Shown here: positions 29,247 to 38,931 of the stretch, piece after piece
Numbering within the stretch: position 1 is the stretch's first letter
Layout of the letters: each line of letters opens with the position of its first letter
NCBI GenBank assembly: GCA_002415085.1
Contig: DIBV01000008.1
Span: 1-56,001, forward strand
Source of the DNA: Arsukibacterium sp. UBA5043
GTDB lineage: Bacteria; Pseudomonadota; Gammaproteobacteria; Enterobacterales; Alteromonadaceae
Reading direction: 5' to 3'
Length of the DNA stretch: 56,001 bases
Program-made: the position numbers and the translations under genes
Notes under the pieces: model-generated
Databases searched by the model: none
The model's input: only the letters and a program-made list of their open reading frames with translations
Told to the model about the DNA's origin: nothing

Positions 29247-29936
29247 ATGCTAAAAACTGCCAAATCACTTTTACTTGCTACCTTATTTTCCCTGGGCAGT
29301 GTCGCTACAGCCGCTGCCGATACTTTTAGCCTGCCGCCCCTACCCTACGCTGCTGACGCCCTGGCGCCAGTGATTGATAAAGACACCATGCAAATACATC
29401 ATGGCAGGCACCATCAGGCTTATGTTAATAACCTGAATGGTCAGGTTGCGACTTTTCCTGAGTTAGCACAGCTGCCGCTGGAAGCGATTATGGCGCGGAT
29501 GTCGCGTTATAACAGTGCGGTACGCAATAATGGCGGTGGCCACTATAATCATCAGCTGTTCTGGCAGGTCATGGCACCGCCGGGCCAGGGCGGCCAACCT
29601 TCGCCCGAACTGCAGGCTGCCATTAATCGTGACTTTGGCTCTCTGGTTGCGCTGCAACAAGCATTTAACCAGGCAGCTGCTACCCGCTTCGGCTCTGGCT
29701 GGGCCTGGCTTATTGTCGATGAAAACAACAAGCTGGTTGTTACCTCTACCGCAAATCAGGATAATCCGCTGATGGATGTGGTGGATGTGCAAGGCACACC
29801 TTTGCTGGCGCTGGATGTGTGGGAGCATGCGTATTATCTGCAATATCAGAACAAACGTGGTGACTATGCCACTGCCTGGTGGAAGGTTGTCAACTGGAAC
29901 AAAGTGAACACATTATTTAATACCGCCAGCAACTAA
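29247..29936 (+). CDS. Exported Fe/Mn superoxide dismutase, Mn-type signature
   Basis: Converts superoxide to H2O2 and O2. A signal peptide (residues 1-24, MLKTAKSLLLATLFSLGSVA then TAAA) predicts export to the periplasm. Metal ligands are H51, H102, D190 and H194 (E. coli SodA H27, H82, D168, H172). The second-sphere glutamine is Q171 in NQDNPLM, the Mn-type position, and GGGHYNHQLFW has the Mn-type glycine. The 229 aa length fits a SodA-like enzyme plus signal peptide. An AGGAG ribosome site and a hairpin terminator flank it. Confidence 0.93.
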   Translation: MLKTAKSLLLATLFSLGSVATAAADTFSLPPLPYAADALAPVIDKDTMQIHHGRHHQAYVNNLNGQVATFPELAQLPLEAIMARMSRYNSAVRNNGGGHYNHQLFWQVMAPPGQGGQPSPELQAAINRDFGSLVALQQAFNQAAATRFGSGWAWLIVDENNKLVVTSTANQDNPLMDVVDVQGTPLLALDVWEHAYYLQYQNKRGDYATAWWKVVNWNKVNTLFNTASN

Positions 29937-29953
29937 GCTGTTTTTAATGCGAT

Positions 29954-29986
29954 AGCCGCAGTGCTGCGTTACACTGCGGCTTTTTT
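29954..29986 (+). terminator. SOD gene terminator
   Basis: AGCCGCAGTG (29954-29963) pairs with CACTGCGGCT (29972-29981), followed by a run of six T residues. Confidence 0.88.
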
Positions 29987-30003
29987 ATGGCTGGAACAAC
30001 TTT

Positions 30004-30561
30004 ATGGCACTTAAAGCGACGGTTTTTAAAGTTCAGCTGCAAATTGCAGATATGGACCGTAATTATTATCAGGACCACAGCGTAACCCTGGCTCAGCACC
30101 CCTCGGAAAATGATGAGCGGATGATGGTGCGTTTACTGGCGTTTATGCTTAACGCTTCAGACAGTCTGACGTTTACTAAAGGCTTAAGTGCGGAAGAAGA
30201 TCAGGCCGAGTTATGGGACTGCGATTTAACCGGTAACATTAATTTATGGGTTGAGTTTGGCCAGAGTGATGAAAAATGGCTGCGTAAGGCGTGTGGCAGA
30301 GCCCGTCAGGTACAATTATTTTGTTACGGTGGCCGCAGTGTACCCGTGTGGTGGAAGAATATTGAATCAGCATTACAGCGTTATCAAAACCTGCAAGTAA
30401 CCGAGATCCCGGAAACGGCTGTAAAGGAAATGGCTACGTTGGTAAGTCGTAATATGCAATTGCAATGTAATATCAGTGAAGGCCAGATCTGGTTATCTGA
30501 CGCTAATCAGAGCGTGCTGATTGAGCCGGTGATCCTGAAAATGGCGCAACAACCGGCGTAA
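30004..30561 (+). CDS. yaeQ: YaeQ family protein
   Basis: 185 aa, matches the YaeQ family (PD-(D/E)XK-like nuclease fold in solved structures; function not established). The family hallmarks are visible: MALKATVFKVQLQIADMDRN at the N-terminus, ENDERMMVRLLAFML (residues 36-50), and WVEFGQSDEKWLRKACGRA (around residues 77-95). No signal peptide. It is a single gene between the SOD terminator and the convergent GST gene. Confidence 0.92.
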   Translation: MALKATVFKVQLQIADMDRNYYQDHSVTLAQHPSENDERMMVRLLAFMLNASDSLTFTKGLSAEEDQAELWDCDLTGNINLWVEFGQSDEKWLRKACGRARQVQLFCYGGRSVPVWWKNIESALQRYQNLQVTEIPETAVKEMATLVSRNMQLQCNISEGQIWLSDANQSVLIEPVILKMAQQPA

Positions 30562-30585
30562 TGCAGCGACGCGAATAAATCTGGG

Positions 30586-31161
30586 TTATGTCAGCCTTGG
30601 ATCTGATTGTTTTATCATAGGGTGCTGCTTATGCTGGTCGAGAAAGGCCAGCAACGCCGGATAGTCATCCAGTTCAATAAGCTCCCGAAATGCTATCCAG
30701 TCAAGCAAACTGTATAGCGCCATTGCCGGATAACTCCAGTTAGCGAACTCGGCATTAGCAGCTTGCTGCTCCAAGACAAACATTGATGCTGCGATCCGCT
30801 CGCGCTGCAGATTGTAAAATAATTTATCTTCATTAGTATCCAGGCCGCTGCGGCTGCACTGGTATAACATTACCAGCGAGTCATTTACTGCATTGATCAC
30901 TGTCAGCTGATTCTCCTGATACCAACTTAGCGATCCAGCTTTCACTTTCGCCGCCAGATACCGGTAAATTACCCCCGAATCAAAAATAATATGACCATCA
31001 TCTTCCAGCATAGGAATACGCATTGTTGGATTCATGGCCGCCAGCGTTTCACGATCCGCGCCCTCCAGAATATTTAGCTTGATAAAGTCGCAAGGAGAGT
31101 CCGCCACAAATAAGCGGATCCGCCGAACATAGGGTGAGGTTTGTGAACCGTATAATTTCAT
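30586..31161 (-). CDS. Glutathione S-transferase family protein
   Basis: 191 aa thioredoxin-fold N-domain plus helical C-domain. The N-terminus MKLYGSQTSPYVRRIRLF holds the likely catalytic Ser/Thr (S9 or T8), and MRIPMLEDDGHIIFDSGVIY has the cis-proline (P49 area) and the glutathione-contacting DSG. The C-terminal domain is shorter than usual (about 110 residues). The actual substrate cannot be inferred. It overlaps the EamA transporter stop by one base. Confidence 0.88.
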   Translation of the reverse strand: MKLYGSQTSPYVRRIRLFVADSPCDFIKLNILEGADRETLAAMNPTMRIPMLEDDGHIIFDSGVIYRYLAAKVKAGSLSWYQENQLTVINAVNDSLVMLYQCSRSGLDTNEDKLFYNLQRERIAASMFVLEQQAANAEFANWSYPAMALYSLLDWIAFRELIELDDYPALLAFLDQHKQHPMIKQSDPRLT

Positions 31162-32057
31162 TAGTGCTCCTTTAACGCCTTTGTGGTGCGAACCGCATTT
31201 AAATTAAAACCGGTTACCAGCATAGTACCGATGATCACAATTCCGGCCCCGAAGAGCGTATGCCAGCCGATGCTTTCATTCAAAAAAAGGTGACCCCATC
31301 CTACGCCAAAAACCGGGATCAAAAAAGTGACTGTCAGAGTAGGCGTCGCACCAATATCCTGCACCAGTCTAAAATATAATAAATATGCCACACCGGTGCA
31401 AAGCACACCTAAAGCCAACACTGAGAGCAGAGTTTGCGTGGCTGGCTGAGTTTCAGCCAGCGGGATAAACCACAATAATGGCAGCAACCATAATGTCGCG
31501 CCCCACATATTGCCATGGGCATTAATAAACGCCGGTACCGGCCTGGCAAGCCGGGTATACCACGTGGCAATACCATAGCAACAGGCAGCACCGGCAGCCG
31601 CTATGATAGCCGGTAGTGCAGCGCTGTCGGCTACAATCGGATCAAAACCGACCAGAATAGCCACACCACTGATACCCAATAGCAAGCCTGTCACAACTCT
31701 GAACGTCATGGCCTGCCTGAAAAACAGCCAGCCGATTACTGCCCCCCACAACGGTGCTGTAGCATTGAGTACCGCCAGCAATGAAGCTGTTAGCGTTTGA
31801 GCTGCATAGGCAAACAGTAAAAAAGGTAAGGCGGTATTAAAAAAGCTAAGCAGCATAAAGTGCCCGGCATATTGACGCAGTGGCAAGCTCCGTTTATAAG
31901 CTATCGCCACTACCGCCAAAAACAATGATGCCAGTAATACCCGGCCAAACATTAGCCAGGCAGGTCCCAGCTCGGGCACTGCCAGGCGCATAAACAGAAA
32001 AGATGCGCCCCAAATCGCTGCCAGACTCAATAAACGGATAATACTGGCAAACGCCAC
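31161..32057 (-). CDS. EamA/DMT family transporter
   Basis: 298 aa, ten predicted helices in two EamA repeats, starting MAFASIIRLLSLAAIWGASF, with LAVLNATAPLWGAVIGWLF (helix 4) and the second-repeat signature LTVTFLIPVFGVGWGHLF. It is translationally coupled to the GST gene downstream (one-base overlap), so the pair may serve detoxification or export. That is inference from linkage only. Confidence 0.9.
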   Translation of the reverse strand: MAFASIIRLLSLAAIWGASFLFMRLAVPELGPAWLMFGRVLLASLFLAVVAIAYKRSLPLRQYAGHFMLLSFFNTALPFLLFAYAAQTLTASLLAVLNATAPLWGAVIGWLFFRQAMTFRVVTGLLLGISGVAILVGFDPIVADSAALPAIIAAAGAACCYGIATWYTRLARPVPAFINAHGNMWGATLWLLPLLWFIPLAETQPATQTLLSVLALGVLCTGVAYLLYFRLVQDIGATPTLTVTFLIPVFGVGWGHLFLNESIGWHTLFGAGIVIIGTMLVTGFNLNAVRTTKALKEH

Positions 32058-32148
32058 AGCACGGCTCCCTGCAAAGAAACTAAGTGATTAACCCTACTAA
32101 TATCAGCAATTATTTGACAGCAGGATATTGCCAAGCTATGCAACTTTA

Positions 32149-32221
32149 TTGCATAATAATCCCGCTTCATTTTTGCTTTATAGCTTTATGCTTTTGACCC
32201 ACGCATTGTCGTGGGTTTTTT
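32149..32221 (+). ncRNA. Putative small RNA with own promoter and terminator
   Basis: A plus-strand -35 box TTGACA (32114-32119) and a -10-like TATGCA (32137-32142) with a 17-base spacer predict a start near 32149. A hairpin of ACCCACG (32197-32203) with CGTGGGT (32210-32216) followed by six T residues ends a transcript of about 70 nt. No plus-strand gene lies upstream for this terminator to serve, and it is not oriented for the convergent dcd gene. A second promoter choice is TTGCCA/CATAAT, giving about 58 nt. No known RNA family is recognised. Confidence 0.35.
32197..32221 (+). terminator. Plus-strand intrinsic terminator
   Basis: ACCCACG-CATTGT-CGTGGGT followed by TTTTTTAATTTTT. The poly-T run lies only on the plus-strand 3' side, so it is oriented against the flanking minus-strand genes. 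Confidence 0.75.
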
Positions 32222-32243
32222 AATTTTTAAACGCGGGTGTAAC

Positions 32244-32834
32244 TCAGCTTCTGTCATCGTGACCTATCCGGCTGGCGTCAGCGCCGGTTTGCTGCCGGTA
32301 TTTAGCATCCGCCCGGGTGTTGTAAGGTCTGTCAGCCGGTGTCGTCATTAACTCAAAATTAAGGGCACCAATTTTCATATGGGGCCGCAGCGCCAACGGT
32401 AGTTTTCCACTGTTATAAAATTCCAGCACAATATTACCTGACCAGCCTGGATCAATCCGGTGCGCGGTAACATGCACCATTAAACCCAAGCGGGCTAACG
32501 ATGAGCGGCCATCCAGCCAACCGACAATATCTGCTGGCAGGCGCACCGATTCCTGTGTTACGCCAAGAGCCAGTTCACTGGGGTGTAAAATAAAAACCTG
32601 ATCGTCTGCAATGAAAATTTCATCGCTCATTACCGAATTTAATGCCGCATCTACTTGCGCCCGTGGCCCGCTTAAATCAATGTAGGGCGCCGCATGGGCC
32701 TGAAATACCCTGAATTTGTTACCCAGGCGGATATCAACACTTACCCCACTGATCATATCGGCGTCCGGTGCCGGGGTTATGCCTATTTTTCCTTCGGCCA
32801 GGTAACGCTCTATATCGCGGTCACTCAATCTCAT
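32244..32834 (-). CDS. dcd: dCTP deaminase
   Basis: Deaminates dCTP to dUTP, the main source of dUMP for thymidylate synthesis in enteric-type bacteria. The active-site GRSSLARLG (Ser and Arg) and [20 protein letters not shown] (catalytic Glu) are intact. The 196 aa length is close to the 193 aa of E. coli Dcd. It starts 2 bases after the mrp stop (mrp-dcd unit). Confidence 0.96.
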   Translation of the reverse strand: MRLSDRDIERYLAEGKIGITPAPDADMISGVSVDIRLGNKFRVFQAHAAPYIDLSGPRAQVDAALNSVMSDEIFIADDQVFILHPSELALGVTQESVRLPADIVGWLDGRSSLARLGLMVHVTAHRIDPGWSGNIVLEFYNSGKLPLALRPHMKIGALNFELMTTPADRPYNTRADAKYRQQTGADASRIGHDDRS

Positions 32835-32836
32835 GT

Positions 32837-33763
32837 TTAATCATCCGTTATTACAATTTCTACCTGTTGCGCGGTGGCACCAGTCATATTAGTTAACATT
32901 TTGCTGCTGATTGTACGGTAAATCTCGGCAATTGGCTGCAGCTTTAACACAGCCGGTACCCCCTGATCAGCATGCTCACGAATTTGCCGCTCCAGCGGCA
33001 ACTGGCCGAGTACCGGCACCTGGTAGCGCTTAGCTAACCTAAGCCCGCCTGCGGTACCAAATATATCATCGGTTTCGCCGCAATGCGGACACAGGTAATA
33101 ACTCATATTTTCTATCAGGCCCAGTACCGGAATATTGACCTGATTAAACATGGCAATGGCTTTACCAGCGTCCGTTAACGCCACATCCTGCGGGGTAGTG
33201 ACAATTACCGCACCACTGACTTTCAATTTTTGCGCCAGGGTAAGCTGGATATCGCCAGTACCCGGTGGCATATCAACAATAAGTATATCCAGCTGCGGCC
33301 ACAAGGTTTCATTGATAAGTTGCAATAACGCCTGGCTGGCCATCGGGCCGCGCCAGACTGAAGCCTGTTCCGGATCGACCAGAAAGCCAATGGATTGCAG
33401 ACTAACACCAAAGGCGTGTTTTGGATTAAGTAACTTATCGTCCGGCGAGTCCGCCCTCGCCCCTGCCAGCCCCAGCATTAACGGAATAGACGGCCCGTAA
33501 ATATCAGCATCCAGTAAGCCGGTGCGCAAACCCATTTTCGCAAGGGTGGTTGCCAGATTAACCGCCGTAGTCGACTTACCAACCCCGCCCTTGCCCGATG
33601 CGACTAATACAATATGCTGAATATTGGTCATGACGGGTTCCAATGCCCGGAGCGTCTCCAGCAGGCTGCTCAGCGGCGCTGCTGACTGGTCGTGATTATG
33701 CTCAGGCTTAGCCTTTGCGCCGGTCTCTGGTTTTAGTGTCGATTTTTTCAACCAATTGAACAT
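32837..33763 (-). CDS. mrp: Mrp/ApbC iron-sulfur carrier P-loop ATPase
   Basis: Member of the Mrp/Nbp35 family that binds and transfers [4Fe-4S] clusters. The deviant Walker A is GKGGVGKST in [18 protein letters not shown], and the CxxC cluster motif is [15 protein letters not shown]. The ATG at 33763 (308 aa) is chosen over one 15 bases earlier because a GGAG ribosome site is correctly spaced before it. The N-terminal 40 residues are charged and lack the usual DUF59 domain, which is shorter or absent here. It is divergent from metG. Confidence 0.93.
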   Translation of the reverse strand: MFNWLKKSTLKPETGAKAKPEHNHDQSAAPLSSLLETLRALEPVMTNIQHIVLVASGKGGVGKSTTAVNLATTLAKMGLRTGLLDADIYGPSIPLMLGLAGARADSPDDKLLNPKHAFGVSLQSIGFLVDPEQASVWRGPMASQALLQLINETLWPQLDILIVDMPPGTGDIQLTLAQKLKVSGAVIVTTPQDVALTDAGKAIAMFNQVNIPVLGLIENMSYYLCPHCGETDDIFGTAGGLRLAKRYQVPVLGQLPLERQIREHADQGVPAVLKLQPIAEIYRTISSKMLTNMTGATAQQVEIVITDD

Positions 33764-33912
33764 TATTGCTCCAAACATTGCGGCAAAAGAAACTAATTAG
33801 TGGTGAACTGCGACAATTTTGCCACATAAGGTCTTTGGCGGATGCGATTTTACGCTGGCTATTGTATCATTCAGCAATATTTTTTCAGTTATTTATGCAA
33901 AGAGCCCAGCCG

Positions 33913-35991
33913 ATGTCGCAACGGAAAATTTTAATCACCAGCGCTTTACCCTATGCAAACGGCCCTATCCATCTAGGCCACCTGCTTGAATATATTCAAA
34001 CGGATATCTGGTCACGTTTTCAAAAAGCCCGTGGTCATGAATGCTACTATGTTTGCGCCGATGATGCCCATGGCACACCAATTATGCTCAAGGCACAACA
34101 GCAAGGAATCACGCCGGAACAAATGATTGCCCAGACCAAAATTGAGCATGAGGCCGATTTTGCCGGTTTCGCCATCGGTTTTGACAATTACTACTCAACT
34201 CACAGTGAAGAGAACCGGCAATTTGCCAGCCTGATTTACCAGCGTTTAGATGACGCGGGTCATATTAAAAGAAAAACCATCAGCCAATTGTACGACCCGC
34301 AGAAAAATATGTTTTTACCTGACCGTTTTGTCAAAGGTGATTGCCCTAAATGTGGTGCCCTTGACCAGAATGGTGACAGTTGTGATGTTTGCGGCGCTAC
34401 ATACAGCCCAACCGATGTCAAAAATCCACGCTCTGTTGTCTCGGGTGCCACTCCGGTATTAAAAGACTCAGAACATTACTTCTTCGATTTGCCAGCATTT
34501 AGTCAGATGTTGCAAAACTGGACCCGCAGTGGTGCGCTACAGGAAGAAATGGCCAATAAGTTACAAGAGTGGTTTACTGATGGCCTGCAAATGTGGGATA
34601 TCAGCCGCGATGCCCCCTACTTTGGCTTTGAGATCCCTGGAGCACCCGGTAAGTTTTTTTATGTTTGGCTGGATGCCCCCATCGGCTATCTGGCGAGCTT
34701 TAAACATTATTGTGATCAAAATAATGTCGATTTTGACAGCGTCTGGCAAAAAGACTCCAGCGCAGAGGTTTACCATTTTATTGGTAAAGATATTATTTAT
34801 TTCCACAGCTTGTTCTGGCCAGCGATGCTCGAAGGTGCGGGTTTCAGAAAACCCAACGCCGTTTATGCTCATGGCTTTGTTACCGTAAATGGCGCCAAGA
34901 TGTCTAAGTCACGCGGCACCTTTATTAAGGCCCGTACCTATCTGGATAACTTGAATCCGGAATATTTGCGCTATTACTTTGCTTCTAAGCTAACGTCCGG
35001 TATTACCGATCTGGATTTAAATCTGGATGACTTTACCCAGAAAGTAAATGCCGATTTAGTCGGTAAAGTGGTAAACATTGCCAGTCGTTGCGCCGGTTTT
35101 ATCAGCAAGCGCTTTGACGGTAAACTGGCTGCGAGTATTGCTGAGCCCGATTTGTTACAAGAATTTGGTAATGCAGGTACCAGCATAGCGGATAGCTTTG
35201 AAAAGCGGGAGTTTGCCAGGGCCATCCGCGACATTATGGCGCTGGCCGATAAAGCCAACCAGTATATTGATAATAAGGCGCCCTGGGTATTGGTAAAAGA
35301 TGAAGCCCGCCAACAGGAAGCGCATGATGTTTGCTCAATGGGCCTGAATTTATTCCGGGTATTAATGCACTATTTAAAACCGATACTGCCGGTGATGGCG
35401 CAAGAGGTGGAAGCATTTTTAAATACTGAGCTGACGTGGCAAAATTATCAAACGCCACTGCTAAACCATAGCATTAATCCGTTTAAAGCACTGATGCAAC
35501 GGGTAGACCCACTAAAAGTGGCGGCAATGGTGGCCGCGTCAACCGAAAACCTGCAGCCTGCAGCGCAAAATCAACCACAAGACACACCGCACCAGGCTGC
35601 GCCAGCGGTTACCACTGCAAATGCCGACACACCTCGCAGCGCTGCCCGTGAACCTATCAGTGATACCATCAGTATTGAAGACTTCGCCAAAATTGATTTA
35701 AGGGTGGCTAAAATCATCAGTGCCAGCGCGGTTGAAGGTGCCGATAAACTGGTGCAATTGCAACTGGATATTGGCAATGGCGAAACCCGGCAGGTTTTCG
35801 CCGGCATTAAAGCCGCTTACATCCCGGAAGAACTAGTCGGACGCAGTACCGTTATGGTTGCCAATCTGGCACCACGTAAAATGCGCTTTGGCTTATCCGA
35901 GGGCATGGTTCTGGCAGCTGGCCCGGGCGGTGGTGATTTATTTATCTTAAGCCCTGATGACGGTGCCACGCCGGGTATGCGGGTAAAATAA
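33913..35991 (+). CDS. metG: Methionyl-tRNA synthetase
   Basis: Class I synthetase. HIGH-type motif is [15 protein letters not shown] (residues 13-27), the zinc knuckle is CPKCG...CDVCG in the connective domain, and [12 protein letters not shown] carries the KMSKS loop. A C-terminal tRNA-binding OB domain (IDLRVAKI... to the end) allows dimerisation. The ATG at 33913 gives 692 aa; upstream in-frame ATGs at 33766 and 33895 lack a ribosome site and family similarity. A low-complexity Gln/Ala/Pro linker joins the synthetase body to the OB domain. Divergent from mrp, 149 bases apart. Confidence 0.97.
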   Translation: MSQRKILITSALPYANGPIHLGHLLEYIQTDIWSRFQKARGHECYYVCADDAHGTPIMLKAQQQGITPEQMIAQTKIEHEADFAGFAIGFDNYYSTHSEENRQFASLIYQRLDDAGHIKRKTISQLYDPQKNMFLPDRFVKGDCPKCGALDQNGDSCDVCGATYSPTDVKNPRSVVSGATPVLKDSEHYFFDLPAFSQMLQNWTRSGALQEEMANKLQEWFTDGLQMWDISRDAPYFGFEIPGAPGKFFYVWLDAPIGYLASFKHYCDQNNVDFDSVWQKDSSAEVYHFIGKDIIYFHSLFWPAMLEGAGFRKPNAVYAHGFVTVNGAKMSKSRGTFIKARTYLDNLNPEYLRYYFASKLTSGITDLDLNLDDFTQKVNADLVGKVVNIASRCAGFISKRFDGKLAASIAEPDLLQEFGNAGTSIADSFEKREFARAIRDIMALADKANQYIDNKAPWVLVKDEARQQEAHDVCSMGLNLFRVLMHYLKPILPVMAQEVEAFLNTELTWQNYQTPLLNHSINPFKALMQRVDPLKVAAMVAASTENLQPAAQNQPQDTPHQAAPAVTTANADTPRSAAREPISDTISIEDFAKIDLRVAKIISASAVEGADKLVQLQLDIGNGETRQVFAGIKAAYIPEELVGRSTVMVANLAPRKMRFGLSEGMVLAAGPGGGDLFILSPDDGATPGMRVK

Positions 35992-35995
35992 GCCA

Positions 35996-37396
35996 ATGCA
36001 TAGCTCCTTTCGCAGTTTCTCATCACTGTTTGCCACTACCCTGATCATGGTGTTAGGGGCAGGCCTGTTAACAACATATCTGGGGTTGTCACTGGCTGCA
36101 GATGGTGTTGAGCAACTGTGGATTGGCGGCATGATGTCGGCCTATTATCTGGGATTGGTGGTAGGCTCTAAGCTCGGCCATAAACTGATTGGTCGGGTTG
36201 GCCATATCAGAACCTTTGTTGCCAGTGCCGGCATGGTGACTGCGTCAGCGTTAGGGCATGCTCTAACTGATGATCTGCAGGTATGGCTGGTATTACGGTT
36301 AATGGTCGGTACCGGCATGATGTGTCAGTACATGGTATTGGAAAGCTGGCTGAACGAGCAGGCTGAAACGAATCAGCGCGGTACCGTATTTGCCAGTTAT
36401 ATGATTGTCTCTTATGTTGGTATGGTTGGCGGTCAGACGGTGTTGTCGTTTTTCCCCGAGCTTGGCCTACAACCGTTGTTACTGGTTGGCATTTGTTACG
36501 CGCTGTGCATCGTTCCGATCGCCCTGACGAAACGGATCCATCCGGCGCCTTTACATCCCGCGCCGCTGAAAATTCTGCCGTTTTGGCGTCAGGTACCGCA
36601 ATCACTCACTACCATCCTGATGGCAGGCGGGATCTCAGGCTCTTTTTATGGTCTGGCCCCGGCATTTGCCGCAGGTTCTGGCTTGTCTACGAAAGAAATC
36701 GCTGTATTTATGTCGGCTACCATTTTCGCCGGATTACTGGCTCAGTGGCCGATGGGCAAGCTCTCAGACAAAATACCGCGCAGCCGGCTGTTGCGGGTAA
36801 ATAGTGCGCTGTTAGGCTTACTGGTACTGGCGATGGCCACTTTGCCAATAAAAGGCCCGCTGTTAATTGGCATGACGTTTTGCTTTGGTATTCTGGCATT
36901 TACCCTTTATCCACTGGCGACGGCCCTGGCCAATCAACATATTGATGCCAATGAACGAGTAGCGCTATCTGCTACCATCCTGCTAACCTTTGGCATTGGC
37001 GCCACCATTGGCCCGTTGATAGCCTCAGGGTTAATGCAGTTGTTAGGCAACAGCATGTTATATGGCTATATGGCCCTGGCCTGCCTCATTCTTTTTATTC
37101 GGTTACAGCGGGTTAATTACAATCAGAAGATGGCCAAACGCATGCTGTCTCAACAGCAATCGTCTGATTATCAGGTAGCATCTGGTGATCTTGTATCATC
37201 ACCACTGGCGGCAGCACTTGACCCACGGGTAGATGAAGATCTGGTTCAGCAACAAATGCGCGATGACACTGGCGCCGGCTCGGAGTCAGTGCCAGAACAA
37301 TCAGCAGCGACAATCGACACAGCAGATGGCTGTTTGCCAGGCCCCGCGGATGACAATGTTGCTGGACAACATACTACACAACTTAAACCAGATTAA
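35996..37396 (+). CDS. MFS transporter, YcaD-like, with long C-terminal tail
   Basis: Twelve-helix major facilitator of the YcaD branch: GAGLLTTYLGLSLAADGVEQ, GGMMSAYYLGLVVGSKLGHK (motif A region) and MCQYMVLESWLNEQ are YcaD-like. Substrate unknown. After the last helix (around residue 370) about 85 polar, acidic residues follow, which are not part of the usual 380-residue family core. It starts 4 bases after metG and is probably cotranscribed. Confidence 0.87.
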   Translation: MHSSFRSFSSLFATTLIMVLGAGLLTTYLGLSLAADGVEQLWIGGMMSAYYLGLVVGSKLGHKLIGRVGHIRTFVASAGMVTASALGHALTDDLQVWLVLRLMVGTGMMCQYMVLESWLNEQAETNQRGTVFASYMIVSYVGMVGGQTVLSFFPELGLQPLLLVGICYALCIVPIALTKRIHPAPLHPAPLKILPFWRQVPQSLTTILMAGGISGSFYGLAPAFAAGSGLSTKEIAVFMSATIFAGLLAQWPMGKLSDKIPRSRLLRVNSALLGLLVLAMATLPIKGPLLIGMTFCFGILAFTLYPLATALANQHIDANERVALSATILLTFGIGATIGPLIASGLMQLLGNSMLYGYMALACLILFIRLQRVNYNQKMAKRMLSQQQSSDYQVASGDLVSSPLAAALDPRVDEDLVQQQMRDDTGAGSESVPEQSAATIDTADGCLPGPADDNVAGQHTTQLKPD

Positions 37397-37399
37397 TCG

Positions 37400-38866
37400 T
37401 TAGTTCTGGTTTATCAGCGCTTTATTCCACAGGTTCTGATTTTTGGAGAAAGTGAAATATTCTCCCGGGTGCCAGCACTTAGGTAATAACGCCATGCTTT
37501 TACGCTCTTCCAAATTAGAGACCAGTTTACTTAAAATTTCTAATAGTCGTTCTTCACTAATCCGCTCCAACTTTTTGCGGGCATGTGGGTAATATAAATT
37601 ATTTTCCACACTCACCACGCAGCCCTGAGCAGAGACGTTATAAGTCAGATTACGGGTTACCATCCGGCAAATGGGCATTTTCGGATCTTGCGGATATAAA
37701 CCAGTGACAATGGCATATTCGTAACGATCTAAATCCTGCCGGTCAGAATCTTTGGGGATATACGTTATGCCAAACCCCTGTGGAAATACTCCAGTGATCT
37801 TAAGTAAGCCAGATACCGCAACCGGGCTGTAAACCCCTTTTTCAACACCCTTTTCCAGTACTAAACCGACTTTAGGTAACGACTCGTAGCTATAGTTCGC
37901 TTTGGTAGACAGGACAACCGAGGTATAGATTTGAGGTATCTTTAACAAGTTGCCGACACCTTGCTCGGGTTTAATGGCATTTTTCAGCATAAAAATCAGA
38001 AACGCCTGCTTTTCGCGCTCGTTTTGCAAATACCGGTCACGTTGTTCTTTAGAATTACCCTGATAAGAACCAATCCCAATTGCTTGCACCACAAAATTTA
38101 AGCTTTCCCGATAACTGATTTTTAACAGCTCGGTTCGCTCGTCATTTTCCAACACCCTGAATTCATCCAAATCGCCAGCAGAACCTTTGAGGATCCGCTG
38201 GGCATCCGGGTGACAACTGCCAATATCCTGTAGCAGCGCCGCCATCAATAATGGTACCTGCACATCGTCCCGAAACGGCTGATATTCATCAGCAGCAGCG
38301 GTGCCTGCCGCAGCCTGAAATCTCTGCAGGATAAATGGATGGCTTATTTGATTGTCGAGTAACAGCCTGTCCAGTAAACGTATACTTAGCAATGCTTTGT
38401 ACAGATGTTTACTTTTTTGATTGGACGGCGCGATATTTTTGCCAGCAGTCGGTGACATCAGCTGAATGGTCCCGAGCATCTTAGCGCTTTGGATATTGGT
38501 TTCTTCAAAAGAATCACTTTCTGACAGTGTCAGGATGTCTAAACATAAACGCCGTAACGATTCATATCGGTTTAGCTTGTCTTGCTGTAGCTGCTTATTA
38601 AAAAATTCCTGTTCGCTCTGAGCCTGTTGCAGGTTTCGTTCGATCAGTGCCTGGTCACCTTTATTGGCCTGGGCTTGCCGGCTCTGAAACAAAAATACCT
38701 GCTGTTCACGCTCTGCCTGCTGCTGATCCCGCTCGGCAGCACCGTTAAACCATTGCATTGCCTGCTCGAACAATGAATCTGCCACCTTTGTGTCGTCATA
38801 AATACGGTTTAACAGGGCTTTAACGGCTTTTGTAAAATTGGATTTACCTACATTTCCAATTTGCAT
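37400..38866 (-). CDS. Degenerate HD-GYP-like protein
   Basis: 488 aa, cytosolic. Residues 44-100 are a Gln/Glu-rich coiled coil. The region from about 155 on resembles HD-GYP phosphodiesterases: LLMAALLQDIGSCHPDAQRI (206-225) corresponds to LLHDIGKIxxPDxIL, and VYSPVAVSGLLKITGVFPQG to the FxPxxVxxLLxxxGxYPxG ending. The metal-binding HD is Gln-Asp (Q213-D214) and no GYP motif is seen, so cyclic-di-GMP hydrolysis is unlikely; a sensory or scaffold role is possible. Similarity is by eye. Convergent with the MFS gene, 3 bases apart. Confidence 0.65.
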   Translation of the reverse strand: MQIGNVGKSNFTKAVKALLNRIYDDTKVADSLFEQAMQWFNGAAERDQQQAEREQQVFLFQSRQAQANKGDQALIERNLQQAQSEQEFFNKQLQQDKLNRYESLRRLCLDILTLSESDSFEETNIQSAKMLGTIQLMSPTAGKNIAPSNQKSKHLYKALLSIRLLDRLLLDNQISHPFILQRFQAAAGTAAADEYQPFRDDVQVPLLMAALLQDIGSCHPDAQRILKGSAGDLDEFRVLENDERTELLKISYRESLNFVVQAIGIGSYQGNSKEQRDRYLQNEREKQAFLIFMLKNAIKPEQGVGNLLKIPQIYTSVVLSTKANYSYESLPKVGLVLEKGVEKGVYSPVAVSGLLKITGVFPQGFGITYIPKDSDRQDLDRYEYAIVTGLYPQDPKMPICRMVTRNLTYNVSAQGCVVSVENNLYYPHARKKLERISEERLLEILSKLVSNLEERKSMALLPKCWHPGEYFTFSKNQNLWNKALINQN

Positions 38867-38931
38867 TATTTATATTTATCCTTATTTGGCATACCTGAGA
38901 TAATACGAGTCAGTATTGCATCGTTGAGAAT

